Source: Treponema_I sp045616125 (GTDB taxonomy: Bacteria; Spirochaetota; Spirochaetia; Treponematales; Treponemataceae). From it: a stretch of DNA of 64,000 nucleotides. Numbering within the stretch: the stretch's first letter is position 1; every line of letters starts with the position of its first letter. This document shows positions 15,781 to 24,305 of the stretch, in pieces. The stretch covers positions 5,095 through 69,094 of the forward strand of contig JAZLGC010000055.1 of the NCBI GenBank assembly GCA_045616125.1, given 5' to 3'. Below the pieces are notes generated by a model. It ran no database searches and was not told the DNA's origin. It saw only the letters and a list, made by a program, of their open reading frames with translations. The position numbers and the translations under genes were made by a program.

Positions 15781-16458
15781 ATGCGCATTTTATTAGTAGA
15801 AGATGAAAAACATTTATCACGTGCTTTAAGTGAAATATTCAAGAGAAATTCATATCTGGTTGATGCCGTATATGATGGTGAAGAAGCTCTCCGTCTTGTA
15901 AAAGAAGGTGTATACGACGTTATTGTCCTTGATATCATGATTCCTAAAATTGATGGTATTGCTGTTCTGGAACAGATTCGAGGATCAGGAAATAATGTCC
16001 CGGTTCTTCTGCTTACGGCAAAGGATGAAATCGAAGATAAAGTCCGTGGTCTTGATTCCGGTGCAGATGATTATGTTACTAAACCCTTTGTAACAGAAGA
16101 ACTGCTTGCCCGTATCCGTTCATTAAGCCGTCGGCGCGGTGATATTCAGAGTAAAGATTATGTAGTAGGAGATCTTACTCTGGTAGTTCGCCGCCATGAA
16201 CTCCGCTACGGTGGACAGTCGGTAAAGCTTTCCCTTAAAGAATACCAGATTATGGAGTTCTTCATGCGTAACCCTTACCAGATTGTTACCAAGGAACGCA
16301 TTATCGAAAAAATCTGGGGTGGAGATTCGGACGCTGAATATAATAACGTAGAAGTATATATTTCGTTCATCCGCAAAAAGCTTGCTTCCATCGGTTCGCA
16401 GACTGAAATTGTAACTTCACGTGGATCAGGCTATTCACTGGAAGACCTTCGCTTATAA
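15781..16458 (+). CDS. OmpR/PhoB-family response regulator
   Basis: The 225-residue protein has an N-terminal receiver domain (about 1-118) with the acidic pair in LLVEDEKH, the phosphoacceptor Asp51 in VIVLDIMIP, the Thr/Lys switch residues in LLLTAKDE and DYVTKPF, and a C-terminal winged-helix DNA-binding domain (about 128-223) ending in IVTSRGSGYSLE. It is paired with the histidine kinase 21 nt downstream and heads a four-gene unit that also contains a phosphoesterase and a Ser/Thr kinase. The signal and targets are unknown. Confidence 0.93.
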   Translation: MRILLVEDEKHLSRALSEIFKRNSYLVDAVYDGEEALRLVKEGVYDVIVLDIMIPKIDGIAVLEQIRGSGNNVPVLLLTAKDEIEDKVRGLDSGADDYVTKPFVTEELLARIRSLSRRRGDIQSKDYVVGDLTLVVRRHELRYGGQSVKLSLKEYQIMEFFMRNPYQIVTKERIIEKIWGGDSDAEYNNVEVYISFIRKKLASIGSQTEIVTSRGSGYSLEDLRL

Positions 16459-16479
16459 ATCGAATTGTAGATTGTACGT

Positions 16480-17373
16480 ATGGATGTCATTAAGAAACTG
16501 AGGGCAAAGTATATTTTTACTGTTGTCATCTCCATAAGCCTTATATTTCTGTCTTTGGGCCTGATAATTCTGTTCAGTGCTCAACGACAGATGGATAGAG
16601 AATACGTTCAGTACCTTACAAAGGTATGTATCCTGCTTTTCGCCTGTGTTCTGGTGATTTCTCTGATACTGGGATGGTTTTTCTCCATTTGGGCTGTAAA
16701 ACCGGTTGCAAAAGTAATCAACAAACAGAAGCGGTTCATTTCTGATGCCAGCCATGAATTAAAGACGCCTCTTTCAAGTATCCGTGCAAATCTTGATGTA
16801 CTTATTGCAGAAACCGGTGAAAATAAATGGACCGGGTATATCAGGGATGAAGTAGATCATATGAATTCTCTGGTAAAGGATTTGCTTACCCTTGCCCGTT
16901 TTGAGGATGCAAATAAGAAACTGCAGTCAGCTCCCTTTAATTTGAGTAATGCCATTCTTAGAGCAATTCTGCCATACGAAACGACCTGTTTTGAAAAAAA
17001 GCGGACACTGGTTACCGATATAAAAGATGATATCATGTATAAGGGTGATGAACGCAGCATTAAACAGGTTGCCGTCATCTTCCTTGATAATGCCATAAAG
17101 TATTCAGAAGAAGGTTCAGTTATTCAGGTTTCGGTACAAAAGGAAGGTAAACAGACCATTGTATCGGTACGGAATACCGGACAGGGAATTGATGATTCTC
17201 AGCAGAGTAAAGTGTTTGAGCGCTTTTATCGGGTCGATAGTTCCAGAAACCGTGATACCGGTGGATATGGTCTTGGCCTTTCCATTGCTCAGGGAATTGC
17301 GGAACAGCATCACGGACATCTCGAGCTTGAAAGTATCCCCGGGGAATATGTTGAGTTTAAATTAGTACTTTAG
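16480..17373 (+). CDS. Membrane sensor histidine kinase
   Basis: The 297-residue kinase has two transmembrane segments (about 11-32 and 49-71) with almost no periplasmic loop between them, a HisKA dimerisation domain with His92 in SDASHELKTPLSSI, and a HATPase domain with N-box FLDNAIKYS, G1 NTGQGIDDS, F-box FERFYRVD and G2 GGYGLGLSI. The tiny external loop suggests sensing within the membrane or through a partner. It is the cognate kinase for the regulator immediately upstream. No strong ribosome binding site is visible. Confidence 0.92.
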   Translation: MDVIKKLRAKYIFTVVISISLIFLSLGLIILFSAQRQMDREYVQYLTKVCILLFACVLVISLILGWFFSIWAVKPVAKVINKQKRFISDASHELKTPLSSIRANLDVLIAETGENKWTGYIRDEVDHMNSLVKDLLTLARFEDANKKLQSAPFNLSNAILRAILPYETTCFEKKRTLVTDIKDDIMYKGDERSIKQVAVIFLDNAIKYSEEGSVIQVSVQKEGKQTIVSVRNTGQGIDDSQQSKVFERFYRVDSSRNRDTGGYGLGLSIAQGIAEQHHGHLELESIPGEYVEFKLVL

Positions 17374-17381
17374 GATATTTA

Positions 17382-18476
17382 ATGTTTAATTTTTCCACTT
17401 TGACTTTGTCTAAACTGGAGTCCTATGCTCAAATGCAGAATCTTCCTTCTGGTGTTGAATTGAAAGGCGCCTTGAAAAAAGCTGTTCATGCACTTCAGTC
17501 AGAAGACACATCATACCGTCCATTGGATAAGGATGGGCATGGCGGCGGACTCCTTCAGTTTTCTGATTCGTTGGCAACCGTCATTGTACCGGATCTTCAT
17601 GCCCGAGCCGATTTCCTGATGGCTGTGTTACGGATGTCGGTTCCTACTGCAGTCCTGCCGGAATCAAAGAATCATCACCGCATGACATCTCATCCTGTAC
17701 AGCGCATCACTGTTTTTGAGGCTCTCCAGAAAAAGCAGATCAGGCTTATTTGTCTTGGTGATGCATTGCATGCAGAATCCCGTCAGCGTGACCGATGGCT
17801 CAGAGCTTATGGCTATTTCCTTCAGGGGCAGAAAATCAATAACCCGATGATTGAAGAAATGTGCGAGGGCCTGTCCCTTATCATGATGATTTGTTCACTG
17901 AAGTCTGCCTTTCCAGAAAACTTTCACTTTCTTAAGGGAAACCACGAAAATATCCTTAATCAGGATTCCAATGGAAATCATGCGTTCAAAAAGTTTGCCG
18001 CTGAAGGTGAAATGGTGTTTGAATTCATGAAGCAGGCATATGGTAATAACGTTCTGGGATTGTATGACATTTTTGAAAAATCCCTGCCGCTGTTTGTTCA
18101 GACTCCATGGTTTCTTGCATCTCATGCTGAACCAAACCGCATCTTTACCCGTGATGAAATAATCAACGCCTATCAGGAACTTGATGTCATTTTTGGTCTG
18201 ACCTGGACCCCCAATGAAGCTGCTGCACCCCAGAATGTGCCAGCTATGCTGAGCGCCTTTATTCCCGATAATCCGCATGCTCTCTGGTTTGGTGGCCATC
18301 GTCCCGTTCTTGATGCCCGGTATCTGCTTCGTGCCGGTGACAAATATGTTCAGATTCACAATCCGGCTGCAATGAACGTAGCGCTTGTTCCTGGAAAAAT
18401 TCAGAACTTCAATTTTGATACTCAGATACTTGATGTTTCCGCATATGTACCGGTTAAACGGGGAGAACAGAGATGA
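17382..18476 (+). CDS. Calcineurin-like metallophosphoesterase
   Basis: The 364-residue protein shows the binuclear-metal motifs of the PPP/metallophosphoesterase superfamily: VPDLHARADF (D-x-H, Asp71/His73), LICLGDALHAESRQRDRW (GD) and FLKGNHEN (GNHE), with later His residues in LASHAEPN and GGHRPV. The spacing resembles protein phosphatases more than nucleases. It overlaps the downstream Ser/Thr kinase gene by 4 nt, so an antagonistic phosphatase-kinase pair is likely. Most bacterial kinases of this type pair with PP2C phosphatases, so this partner is unusual. Protein-phosphatase activity is inferred, not shown by the sequence. Confidence 0.8.
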   Translation: MFNFSTLTLSKLESYAQMQNLPSGVELKGALKKAVHALQSEDTSYRPLDKDGHGGGLLQFSDSLATVIVPDLHARADFLMAVLRMSVPTAVLPESKNHHRMTSHPVQRITVFEALQKKQIRLICLGDALHAESRQRDRWLRAYGYFLQGQKINNPMIEEMCEGLSLIMMICSLKSAFPENFHFLKGNHENILNQDSNGNHAFKKFAAEGEMVFEFMKQAYGNNVLGLYDIFEKSLPLFVQTPWFLASHAEPNRIFTRDEIINAYQELDVIFGLTWTPNEAAAPQNVPAMLSAFIPDNPHALWFGGHRPVLDARYLLRAGDKYVQIHNPAAMNVALVPGKIQNFNFDTQILDVSAYVPVKRGEQR

Positions 18477-20212
18477 CACAAGGAAAAACTGCAGCATCTG
18501 TTACTGCTGGCGGGGCAACTGTTGCCGGCACTGTTCCTGCAACCATAGGACAGTATAAAGTTATTGGAGAACTTGCCCGTGGTGGCATGGGTGTTGTATA
18601 TCGCGCTGTACATCCCGGCCTTAAGCGTCAGGTAGTAATCAAGAAACTTACCATGAAAGCCAACAACACTATTGTTGAGCGATTCAAGCGGGAAGCACAG
18701 ATTCTTCTTGATTTGAAAAATCCTAACATTGTTCATCTTCATGATTATTTTGTAGAAGGCAATTTTCACTACATTGTACTGGAATATGTAGATGGTATGT
18801 CATTGGACAAACTCATCAGAAAACAAGGGTATCTCAGTCCGCAGACTGCTATGCTCATATTCCGTGATGCCTGTCGTGCTCTTGACTATGCTCACGAACA
18901 TGGAGTTATTCATCGCGACATTAAACCTGCAAATATTCTCATGAGCCGTCACGGCGACATCAAACTGGCAGATTTTGGCATTGCATCAACAGAAGTTGAT
19001 GGCGAAGAATCAACGCTTACTCAGACAGGCGTTGCCCTTGGTACACCTTCGTATATGCCGCCGGAACAGTTCAGCGCTTCTCATACCGTTGATAAGCGGG
19101 CAGATATTTATGCCATGGGTGTCATGCTGTATGAAATGGTAACAGGCACAAAACCCTATCCCGGTAAATTTACGGCAGAAACTCTGGCAGATATCCAGAA
19201 GGGAAATTACACTCCGCCGGATAAGAAAAACAGCGCCATTCCTAAGGTAATCTGTGCTCTTATCAAGAAGATGCTCAAGACGGATCCAAAAAAACGGTAC
19301 CAGTCCATAAAGCCTATCCTCAAAAAAGTAGAAAAATATCTGTCAGATTACGATATTGATGATATTAAGACTCAGCTGTCATTTAACCTTTCCCAGCCGG
19401 TCGGTACGAAACTGGCCCCCTATCAGGAGAAGAAGTTTGTGGAACGGGGGCATATCTTCAAGATTGTAAGCAGAACAATTCTCTGGACAGCAGTGGCAGC
19501 GTTGTTCCTGGCAGGGTTGTGGCACGTCGGATTCTTTTACCGGTCAATCCTGCGGCCTTGGTATACTCCGGTAACATTGGTAATGAAAGTTCCCCAGACT
19601 GCAACGCCAAACGCGGATCTGCCGATAAAAGCCTTTTTCTTTAAAGACGATAACGATACCATTCCGGAACTGGAACAGTGGAGGATGACCTTCTCCCAGC
19701 ACCATACTCTCGATACGGTATATTCGCTCTGGGATTCTACAGTTGGAGCGGTTATCAGATCCATTACCGGAAACCCCTATGATGTTTCCAGCAAGTCATA
19801 TACTGGCGATGAAGAGAATCCTCTGTATCACACAAAGCCGGTATATCTGCGGCCGGGAGAATACCGGGTAAAAATCGTTACAGGATCCTATGTCTGGTGG
19901 AAATCAATAACTGTTGGCAGTAAGGAAATGTCAATTCCGGTTATTACCATGGATACGGTGCATAAAGAGTTACAGATACATTCTGATATTACTGACGCTT
20001 CAACCGGCGAACCTGTTGAAGGAGCTGTTATCTGCATGAAGTACAAGGGCGAATACGTACCGTTACGTACCGTTCCGGCTTCAGAACTGATCAGTGGTTC
20101 TGTCATTAAACTGCAGGCTCAGGCTCCCGGCTATGAAAGCCAGAATTTCAGTCTGCTTATTGAGTGGTATCAGGAAGAAGTGTTCCTGAATGCCCGACTG
20201 AAAAAACTGTAA
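18473..20212 (+). CDS. Membrane-anchored PknB-like Ser/Thr protein kinase
   Basis: Of 579 residues, about 27-290 form a Hanks-type kinase: glycine loop GELARGGMGVVY (33-44), Lys57, catalytic HRDIKPAN (Asp149), DFG at 167-169, and the activation segment to GTPSYMPPEQF. A single transmembrane helix (about 335-355) leads to a ~220-residue extracytoplasmic domain without PASTA repeats; its end (ITDASTGEPVEGAVI to LLIEWYQEEVFLNARLKKL) resembles carboxypeptidase-regulatory or PEGA-like beta sandwiches. The start overlaps the phosphoesterase stop. It may sense a periplasmic or envelope signal; ligand unknown. Confidence 0.9.
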   Translation: MTQGKTAASVTAGGATVAGTVPATIGQYKVIGELARGGMGVVYRAVHPGLKRQVVIKKLTMKANNTIVERFKREAQILLDLKNPNIVHLHDYFVEGNFHYIVLEYVDGMSLDKLIRKQGYLSPQTAMLIFRDACRALDYAHEHGVIHRDIKPANILMSRHGDIKLADFGIASTEVDGEESTLTQTGVALGTPSYMPPEQFSASHTVDKRADIYAMGVMLYEMVTGTKPYPGKFTAETLADIQKGNYTPPDKKNSAIPKVICALIKKMLKTDPKKRYQSIKPILKKVEKYLSDYDIDDIKTQLSFNLSQPVGTKLAPYQEKKFVERGHIFKIVSRTILWTAVAALFLAGLWHVGFFYRSILRPWYTPVTLVMKVPQTATPNADLPIKAFFFKDDNDTIPELEQWRMTFSQHHTLDTVYSLWDSTVGAVIRSITGNPYDVSSKSYTGDEENPLYHTKPVYLRPGEYRVKIVTGSYVWWKSITVGSKEMSIPVITMDTVHKELQIHSDITDASTGEPVEGAVICMKYKGEYVPLRTVPASELISGSVIKLQAQAPGYESQNFSLLIEWYQEEVFLNARLKKL

Positions 20213-20230
20213 TCGTATGGCACTGAATAT

Positions 20231-20269
20231 CTGAAAAAGTTGCCGGTTGGATAACTTTTTCAGTATATT
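20231..20269 (+). promoter_or_regulatory. lon promoter with an 11-bp palindrome
   Basis: TTGCCG (20240-20245) and TATATT (20264-20269) are 18 bp apart; the -10 ends 6 nt before the lon ATG. CTGAAAAAGTT (20231-20241) and AACTTTTTCAG (20253-20263) are perfect inverted arms with an 11-nt spacer (half-sites two helical turns apart) covering the -35 and abutting the -10. This is the geometry of a repressor operator. It is not the CIRCE sequence. A weak terminator for the kinase gene is an alternative. Confidence 0.6.
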
Positions 20270-20275
20270 TAGTGC

Positions 20276-22735
20276 ATGTCTCAAGCAACTATTGTGCCTC
20301 AGGAAAAGGCACTCCCAACAACCATTACCATTTTCCCCTTTACGGCTCGTCCTATTTTTCCCGGAATTTTTACTCCTTTGATGCTGGATGACCCGGAAGA
20401 CATTAAAACTGTAGAAGCTGCCATGGATCACGATGGAATCATCGGTTTTATTCTGCAGAAAAACGAAACAGATAATCCTACTATCTCTGATCTGTATAAA
20501 ATTGGTACTGTTGCCCGCGTTGTAAAAAAAATCCATCTTCCTGATGGCGGCCTTAATCTTTTTCTCAGTACCATCAAACGGTTCAAAATCAAACGGACTC
20601 TTCATGGCGAACGTCCTATGAGCGCCATTGTTGAATATATTGATGATGAAAATGACGAAAGCTTTGAAGTTAAAGCATTGACCCGTGCCCTTATCAGCGA
20701 AATGAAAATTATCAGCGAGAATAATCCGCTGTTTTCTGAAGAAATGCGCGTAAACATGATTAATATTGATCATCCGGGCAAAATTGCAGACTTTATTACC
20801 AGTATTCTGAATATCGAAAAAGAAGACATGCAGCGTGTACTTGAAATGATTAATGTACGGCAGCGCATGGAAACCGTTCTTACGTTCATTAAAAAAGAAC
20901 AGGAAGTGCTCAGAATTCAGAAAAAAATTCAGAATGAGCTTAATGAACGGATTGAAAAGAACCAGCGGGAATATTTTCTGCGTGAAGAACTGAAATCCAT
21001 CAAAGAAGAACTTGGTATGGCAACAGACGCAAAAAGTTCTGAATATGCCAAATTCAAGGAAAAACTGGATTCCTTTGGGTTCGAGGGTGAAATTAAAGAG
21101 ACTGTAGAAAGTGAACTTGAAAAATTCCAGCTTATGGACCCCAGTTCAAGTGAATATATTGTTACCCGTAATTATCTGGAAACCATCTGTAACCTGCCGT
21201 GGCAGGAACCGGAAGCAGAAGCGTACGATATTGCCAGTGCAAAAGAGATTCTTGAAAACGATCATTATGGCATGGATGATGTAAAGAAACGCATCATGGA
21301 ATATCTTGCCGTACGCAAACTTCGGGGTGACAGTAAAGGTTCCATTATTCTTCTTGTGGGCCCGCCGGGAGTAGGTAAGACCAGTGTAGGTAAATCAATT
21401 GCCCGCGCCATGAACAAACCCTTCTACCGCTTTAGTGTTGGTGGCCTTCGGGATGAAGCAGAAATTAAGGGACATCGGCGTACCTATGTTGGTGCCATGC
21501 CGGGAAAAATCATTCAGGGGCTGAAAATCGTAAAGACAAAGGCTCCCGTATTCATGATTGATGAAATTGATAAGATGGGTGAAAGTCATCAGGGTGATCC
21601 TGCTTCAGCACTGCTGGAAGTACTTGATCCTGAACAGAATATTACGTTCCGTGACAGTTATCTGGATCTTCCGTTTGATGTTTCAAACATCCTTTTTATC
21701 ATTACGGCAAATACCCTGGATACTATTCCTGAACCGCTTCTTGACCGTGCAGAAATCATTCAGCTTTCCGGCTACATTGACCAGGAAAAACTGGAAATCG
21801 GCAAACGGTATCTTTTGCCAAAAAGCCTTGAAAAAAACGGTCTGAAAAAGAATCAGGTAAAATACGGCAAGGATGCTCTTTTAACCATTGCCAATGAATA
21901 TGCCCGTGAAGCAGGGGTTCGTAACTTTGAAAAGAACCTGGATAAAATCCACCGGAAATATGCTGCAGAACTGATTGCCAGTAATGCTGTTATTCAGGCC
22001 CAGAATACTCTGACTGCAGCGCTTTCTGTTCCCGGTGTAACTGAAAAATCGCCGGAGGTAAAGGCTGCCAGAAAGGAACTGCAGAAAGCTCTTTCGGCAT
22101 CGCTGACGGTAACAAAAACAGACCTGGTAAAATATCTGGGTAAACCCGTATTTGATGAATCTGAAATACTCAGGGCTGATAAACCGGGAACTGCCGTTGG
22201 CCTTGCCTGGACAAGCATGGGTGGCGATACACTGCTCATTGAATCAATGAGTACCAATGCCGGTGGAGGTGCTGCCGGACTGCAGCTTACCGGCCAGCTG
22301 GGTGATGTTATGAAGGAAAGTTCCAGCATTGCATACAGTTGGGTTCGCTCGTATGCCATCAAGAACAATCTGGTAAAACCAGACTGGTTCAACAAAAATG
22401 TGATTCATCTGCACGTTCCTGACGGTGCCACGCCAAAAGATGGCCCCAGTGCCGGTATTACCATGACCACTGCCTTGATGAGCCTGATTACCGGTAAGAA
22501 AATCAAGCGGGATCTTGCCATGACCGGGGAGCTTTCCCTTACCGGAAAGGTACTGCCTATTGGTGGCCTTAAGGAAAAAACCGTGGCTGCAAAGCGTAAC
22601 CATGTAAAGACCATAATCATTCCAAAGCAGAATGAACGTGATCTTGATGATATTCCTGAAATTGTTAAAGAAGGAATTACCTTTAAACCGGTCAGCCGGA
22701 TTGAAGAAGTTTTAGAAATAGCGTTTAATAAATAA
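20276..22735 (+). CDS. lon: ATP-dependent Lon protease
   Basis: Lon degrades misfolded and regulatory proteins. The 819-residue chain has the N-terminal LAN substrate domain (about 15-200), a coiled-coil linker, AAA+ module with Walker A GPPGVGKTS (362-370) and Walker B FMIDEIDK, and a C-terminal Ser-Lys protease domain with Ser725 in KDGPSAGIT and Lys768 in GGLKEK. About 50 residues between the AAA and protease domains (around AQNTLTAALSVPGVTEKSPEV) look like an insertion relative to E. coli Lon. No Shine-Dalgarno site precedes the ATG. Confidence 0.96.
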   Translation: MSQATIVPQEKALPTTITIFPFTARPIFPGIFTPLMLDDPEDIKTVEAAMDHDGIIGFILQKNETDNPTISDLYKIGTVARVVKKIHLPDGGLNLFLSTIKRFKIKRTLHGERPMSAIVEYIDDENDESFEVKALTRALISEMKIISENNPLFSEEMRVNMINIDHPGKIADFITSILNIEKEDMQRVLEMINVRQRMETVLTFIKKEQEVLRIQKKIQNELNERIEKNQREYFLREELKSIKEELGMATDAKSSEYAKFKEKLDSFGFEGEIKETVESELEKFQLMDPSSSEYIVTRNYLETICNLPWQEPEAEAYDIASAKEILENDHYGMDDVKKRIMEYLAVRKLRGDSKGSIILLVGPPGVGKTSVGKSIARAMNKPFYRFSVGGLRDEAEIKGHRRTYVGAMPGKIIQGLKIVKTKAPVFMIDEIDKMGESHQGDPASALLEVLDPEQNITFRDSYLDLPFDVSNILFIITANTLDTIPEPLLDRAEIIQLSGYIDQEKLEIGKRYLLPKSLEKNGLKKNQVKYGKDALLTIANEYAREAGVRNFEKNLDKIHRKYAAELIASNAVIQAQNTLTAALSVPGVTEKSPEVKAARKELQKALSASLTVTKTDLVKYLGKPVFDESEILRADKPGTAVGLAWTSMGGDTLLIESMSTNAGGGAAGLQLTGQLGDVMKESSSIAYSWVRSYAIKNNLVKPDWFNKNVIHLHVPDGATPKDGPSAGITMTTALMSLITGKKIKRDLAMTGELSLTGKVLPIGGLKEKTVAAKRNHVKTIIIPKQNERDLDDIPEIVKEGITFKPVSRIEEVLEIAFNK

Positions 22736-22747
22736 AAAGGAGTAAGT

Positions 22748-23005
22748 ATGTACAATTACAAAACAAGCGGTACCTGTTCAACGAATATTGCACTTGAACT
22801 GGATGACAATGTCATTAAAAGCGTAGCATTTACCGGCGGTTGTAACGGAAACCTTAAAGCTGTATCTGCTCTGGTAAAAGGTAAAACCGTAGAGGAAGTT
22901 GAATCAATTCTTTCCGGCATTACCTGTGGTTTTAAACAGACCAGTTGCGGCGACCAGCTGGCAAAAGCAGTTCGTGCTGCATATGAAGCTGGGGAAGGTC
23001 GTTAA
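22748..23005 (+). CDS. TSCPD domain protein
   Basis: This 85-residue protein is a stand-alone TSCPD domain, with Cys residues in SGTCSTN, TGGCNGN, ITCGFKQTSCGDQ. TSCPD modules otherwise occur at the C-terminus of B12-dependent ribonucleotide reductases; the free-standing family has no proven function but the conserved cysteines suggest metal binding. AAGGAG sits 7-8 nt before the ATG. It lies between lon and the AAA ATPase gene (12 nt and 2 nt gaps) and is probably translated from a lon read-through message. Confidence 0.85.
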   Translation: MYNYKTSGTCSTNIALELDDNVIKSVAFTGGCNGNLKAVSALVKGKTVEEVESILSGITCGFKQTSCGDQLAKAVRAAYEAGEGR

Positions 23006-23007
23006 GT

Positions 23008-24147
23008 TTGAAAGCTGCAGTTAAAAGCAGACTGTTAAAAGGGGCGGCAGTAGCTGCCCTTTTGTGTCTGGTTGTGTATCTGGTGTGGGAACCTGGGGCA
23101 CCCAATGGTTCCTATAAAGAAATGTATGAGCTGAGTATGGCAGGTGGGATAGCGAAAGTTGATATTTCGCCCAAAGCCATTACCTGGACCTGTACCGATG
23201 GTTCTGTGGTTAAAACGGCGAATCCCGGTTCTCCAACCCTGTATGAAAATCTTCTGATGCATGATGTAGCAGTAACCAGTTCCAGTGGTGGGGAAGAAAA
23301 AGTTTCGCTGGTACTTGATATTCTGTTTTACGGTCTTTTTTTCGTGGTGATTGGTACTCTTGTAGCAAAACTGATCAGCCCCAATACCTTTAAGGTGCAG
23401 CACCGTACGGGTGTTACCTTTGATAACATTGTTGGGATGGACAACATCAAAAAAGACCTGATGCAGGTTGCGGACATTATGGAACATCCGGGAGAATACC
23501 GTAAGAAAGGAATCCGTTTACCCAAAGGAATCCTGCTGGAGGGTGGACCTGGTAACGGAAAAACCTTGTTCGCCCGGGCTCTTGCCAGTGAAGCAGGTGT
23601 ATCGTTTATACCTACTAAGGCTACTGACTTTGAAAGTATGTTCATGGCCATTGGTCCCATGAAAGTTAAGATGCTGTTCAAAAAGGCCCGGAAACAGGCT
23701 CCCTGTATCGTGTTTATTGATGAGTTTGACGGTATTGGAACCAGAAGAAATTATTCGGGTAGTGCCATAGAAACTGAAAATACCCGTATAGTAACGGCAT
23801 TACTGAACGAACTTGACGGTTTTACTCCTCATGATGACGTTCTGGTAATTGCTGCAACCAACAGCCGCGAAGCTCTTGATGAAGCCCTGATACGTCCCGG
23901 ACGTTTTGATGCTCATTATTATATTCCCCAGCCCGATAAGGCAACGCGAGCTGCACTGGCAGCCATGTATCTGCAGAATAAGAGTTATGATGCATCGGTA
24001 ACCCCTGAAAAAATTGCGGATATTACCGGTGGTGCCAGCTGTGCTCTGGTAGAAAGTATCCTGAACCGTGCCCCTTTGATTGCTGCCCAGCGGGGGGAAA
24101 CATCATTCTCATTAAAAGACGTTTCTGCAGCACTTGCAGAAACATAA
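23008..24147 (+). CDS. FtsH-like membrane AAA ATPase lacking the protease domain
   Basis: The 379-residue protein has FtsH topology: transmembrane helix about 11-27, a ~75-residue periplasmic segment, second helix about 103-123, then one AAA+ module. Walker A is GGPGNGKT (179-186), Walker B IVFIDEFD (234-241), and the second region of homology VIAATNSREALDEALIRPGRFD includes both arginine-finger positions. The chain ends after the AAA lid, with no HEXXH zinc-protease domain. The pore-loop phenylalanine is kept but the usual FVG reads FMA. The start is TTG at 23008 after GGGGAAGG. A remodelling role with lon or another protease is possible but unproven. Confidence 0.85.
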   Translation: MKAAVKSRLLKGAAVAALLCLVVYLVWEPGAPNGSYKEMYELSMAGGIAKVDISPKAITWTCTDGSVVKTANPGSPTLYENLLMHDVAVTSSSGGEEKVSLVLDILFYGLFFVVIGTLVAKLISPNTFKVQHRTGVTFDNIVGMDNIKKDLMQVADIMEHPGEYRKKGIRLPKGILLEGGPGNGKTLFARALASEAGVSFIPTKATDFESMFMAIGPMKVKMLFKKARKQAPCIVFIDEFDGIGTRRNYSGSAIETENTRIVTALLNELDGFTPHDDVLVIAATNSREALDEALIRPGRFDAHYYIPQPDKATRAALAAMYLQNKSYDASVTPEKIADITGGASCALVESILNRAPLIAAQRGETSFSLKDVSAALAET

Positions 24148-24148
24148 A

Positions 24149-24273
24149 AAAAAGGGCTGTCCAAGATATAGTTCATAGTGTCATTCCAAACTTGTTTCGG
24201 AATCTCTACACAGCTTATAGTGCAGATGCTGAAACAAGTTCAGCATGACAGAACTTTCTGGACAGCCCTTTTT
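24149..24273. terminator. Bidirectional terminator carrying a repeat in its loop
   Basis: AAAAAGGGCTGTCCA (24149-24163) pairs with TGGACAGCCCTTTTT (24259-24273) between convergent genes; A- and T-runs flank both sides. The ~95-nt loop holds two nested hairpins: a TTCCAAACTTGTTTCGGAA element (24183-24201) and a copy of the ATGCTGAAAC-type repeat (24224-24250) that is tandemly repeated at 45.5 kb. Confidence 0.75.
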
Positions 24274-24305
24274 ATTCAGGGTTTATTGCAAACCCTGAAC
24301 ACTAC

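Noticed and set aside
20231..20263. CIRCE heat-shock element at lon
   Set aside because: The palindrome arms are CTGAAAAAGTT, unrelated to the TTAGCACTC arms of CIRCE, and the spacer is 11 not 9 nt.
23008..24305. Full-length FtsH with a hidden frameshift
   Set aside because: The reading frame closes after a normal AAA lid, and no HEXXH or zinc-protease sequence was recognised in any frame before the terminator at 24.15-24.27 kb.
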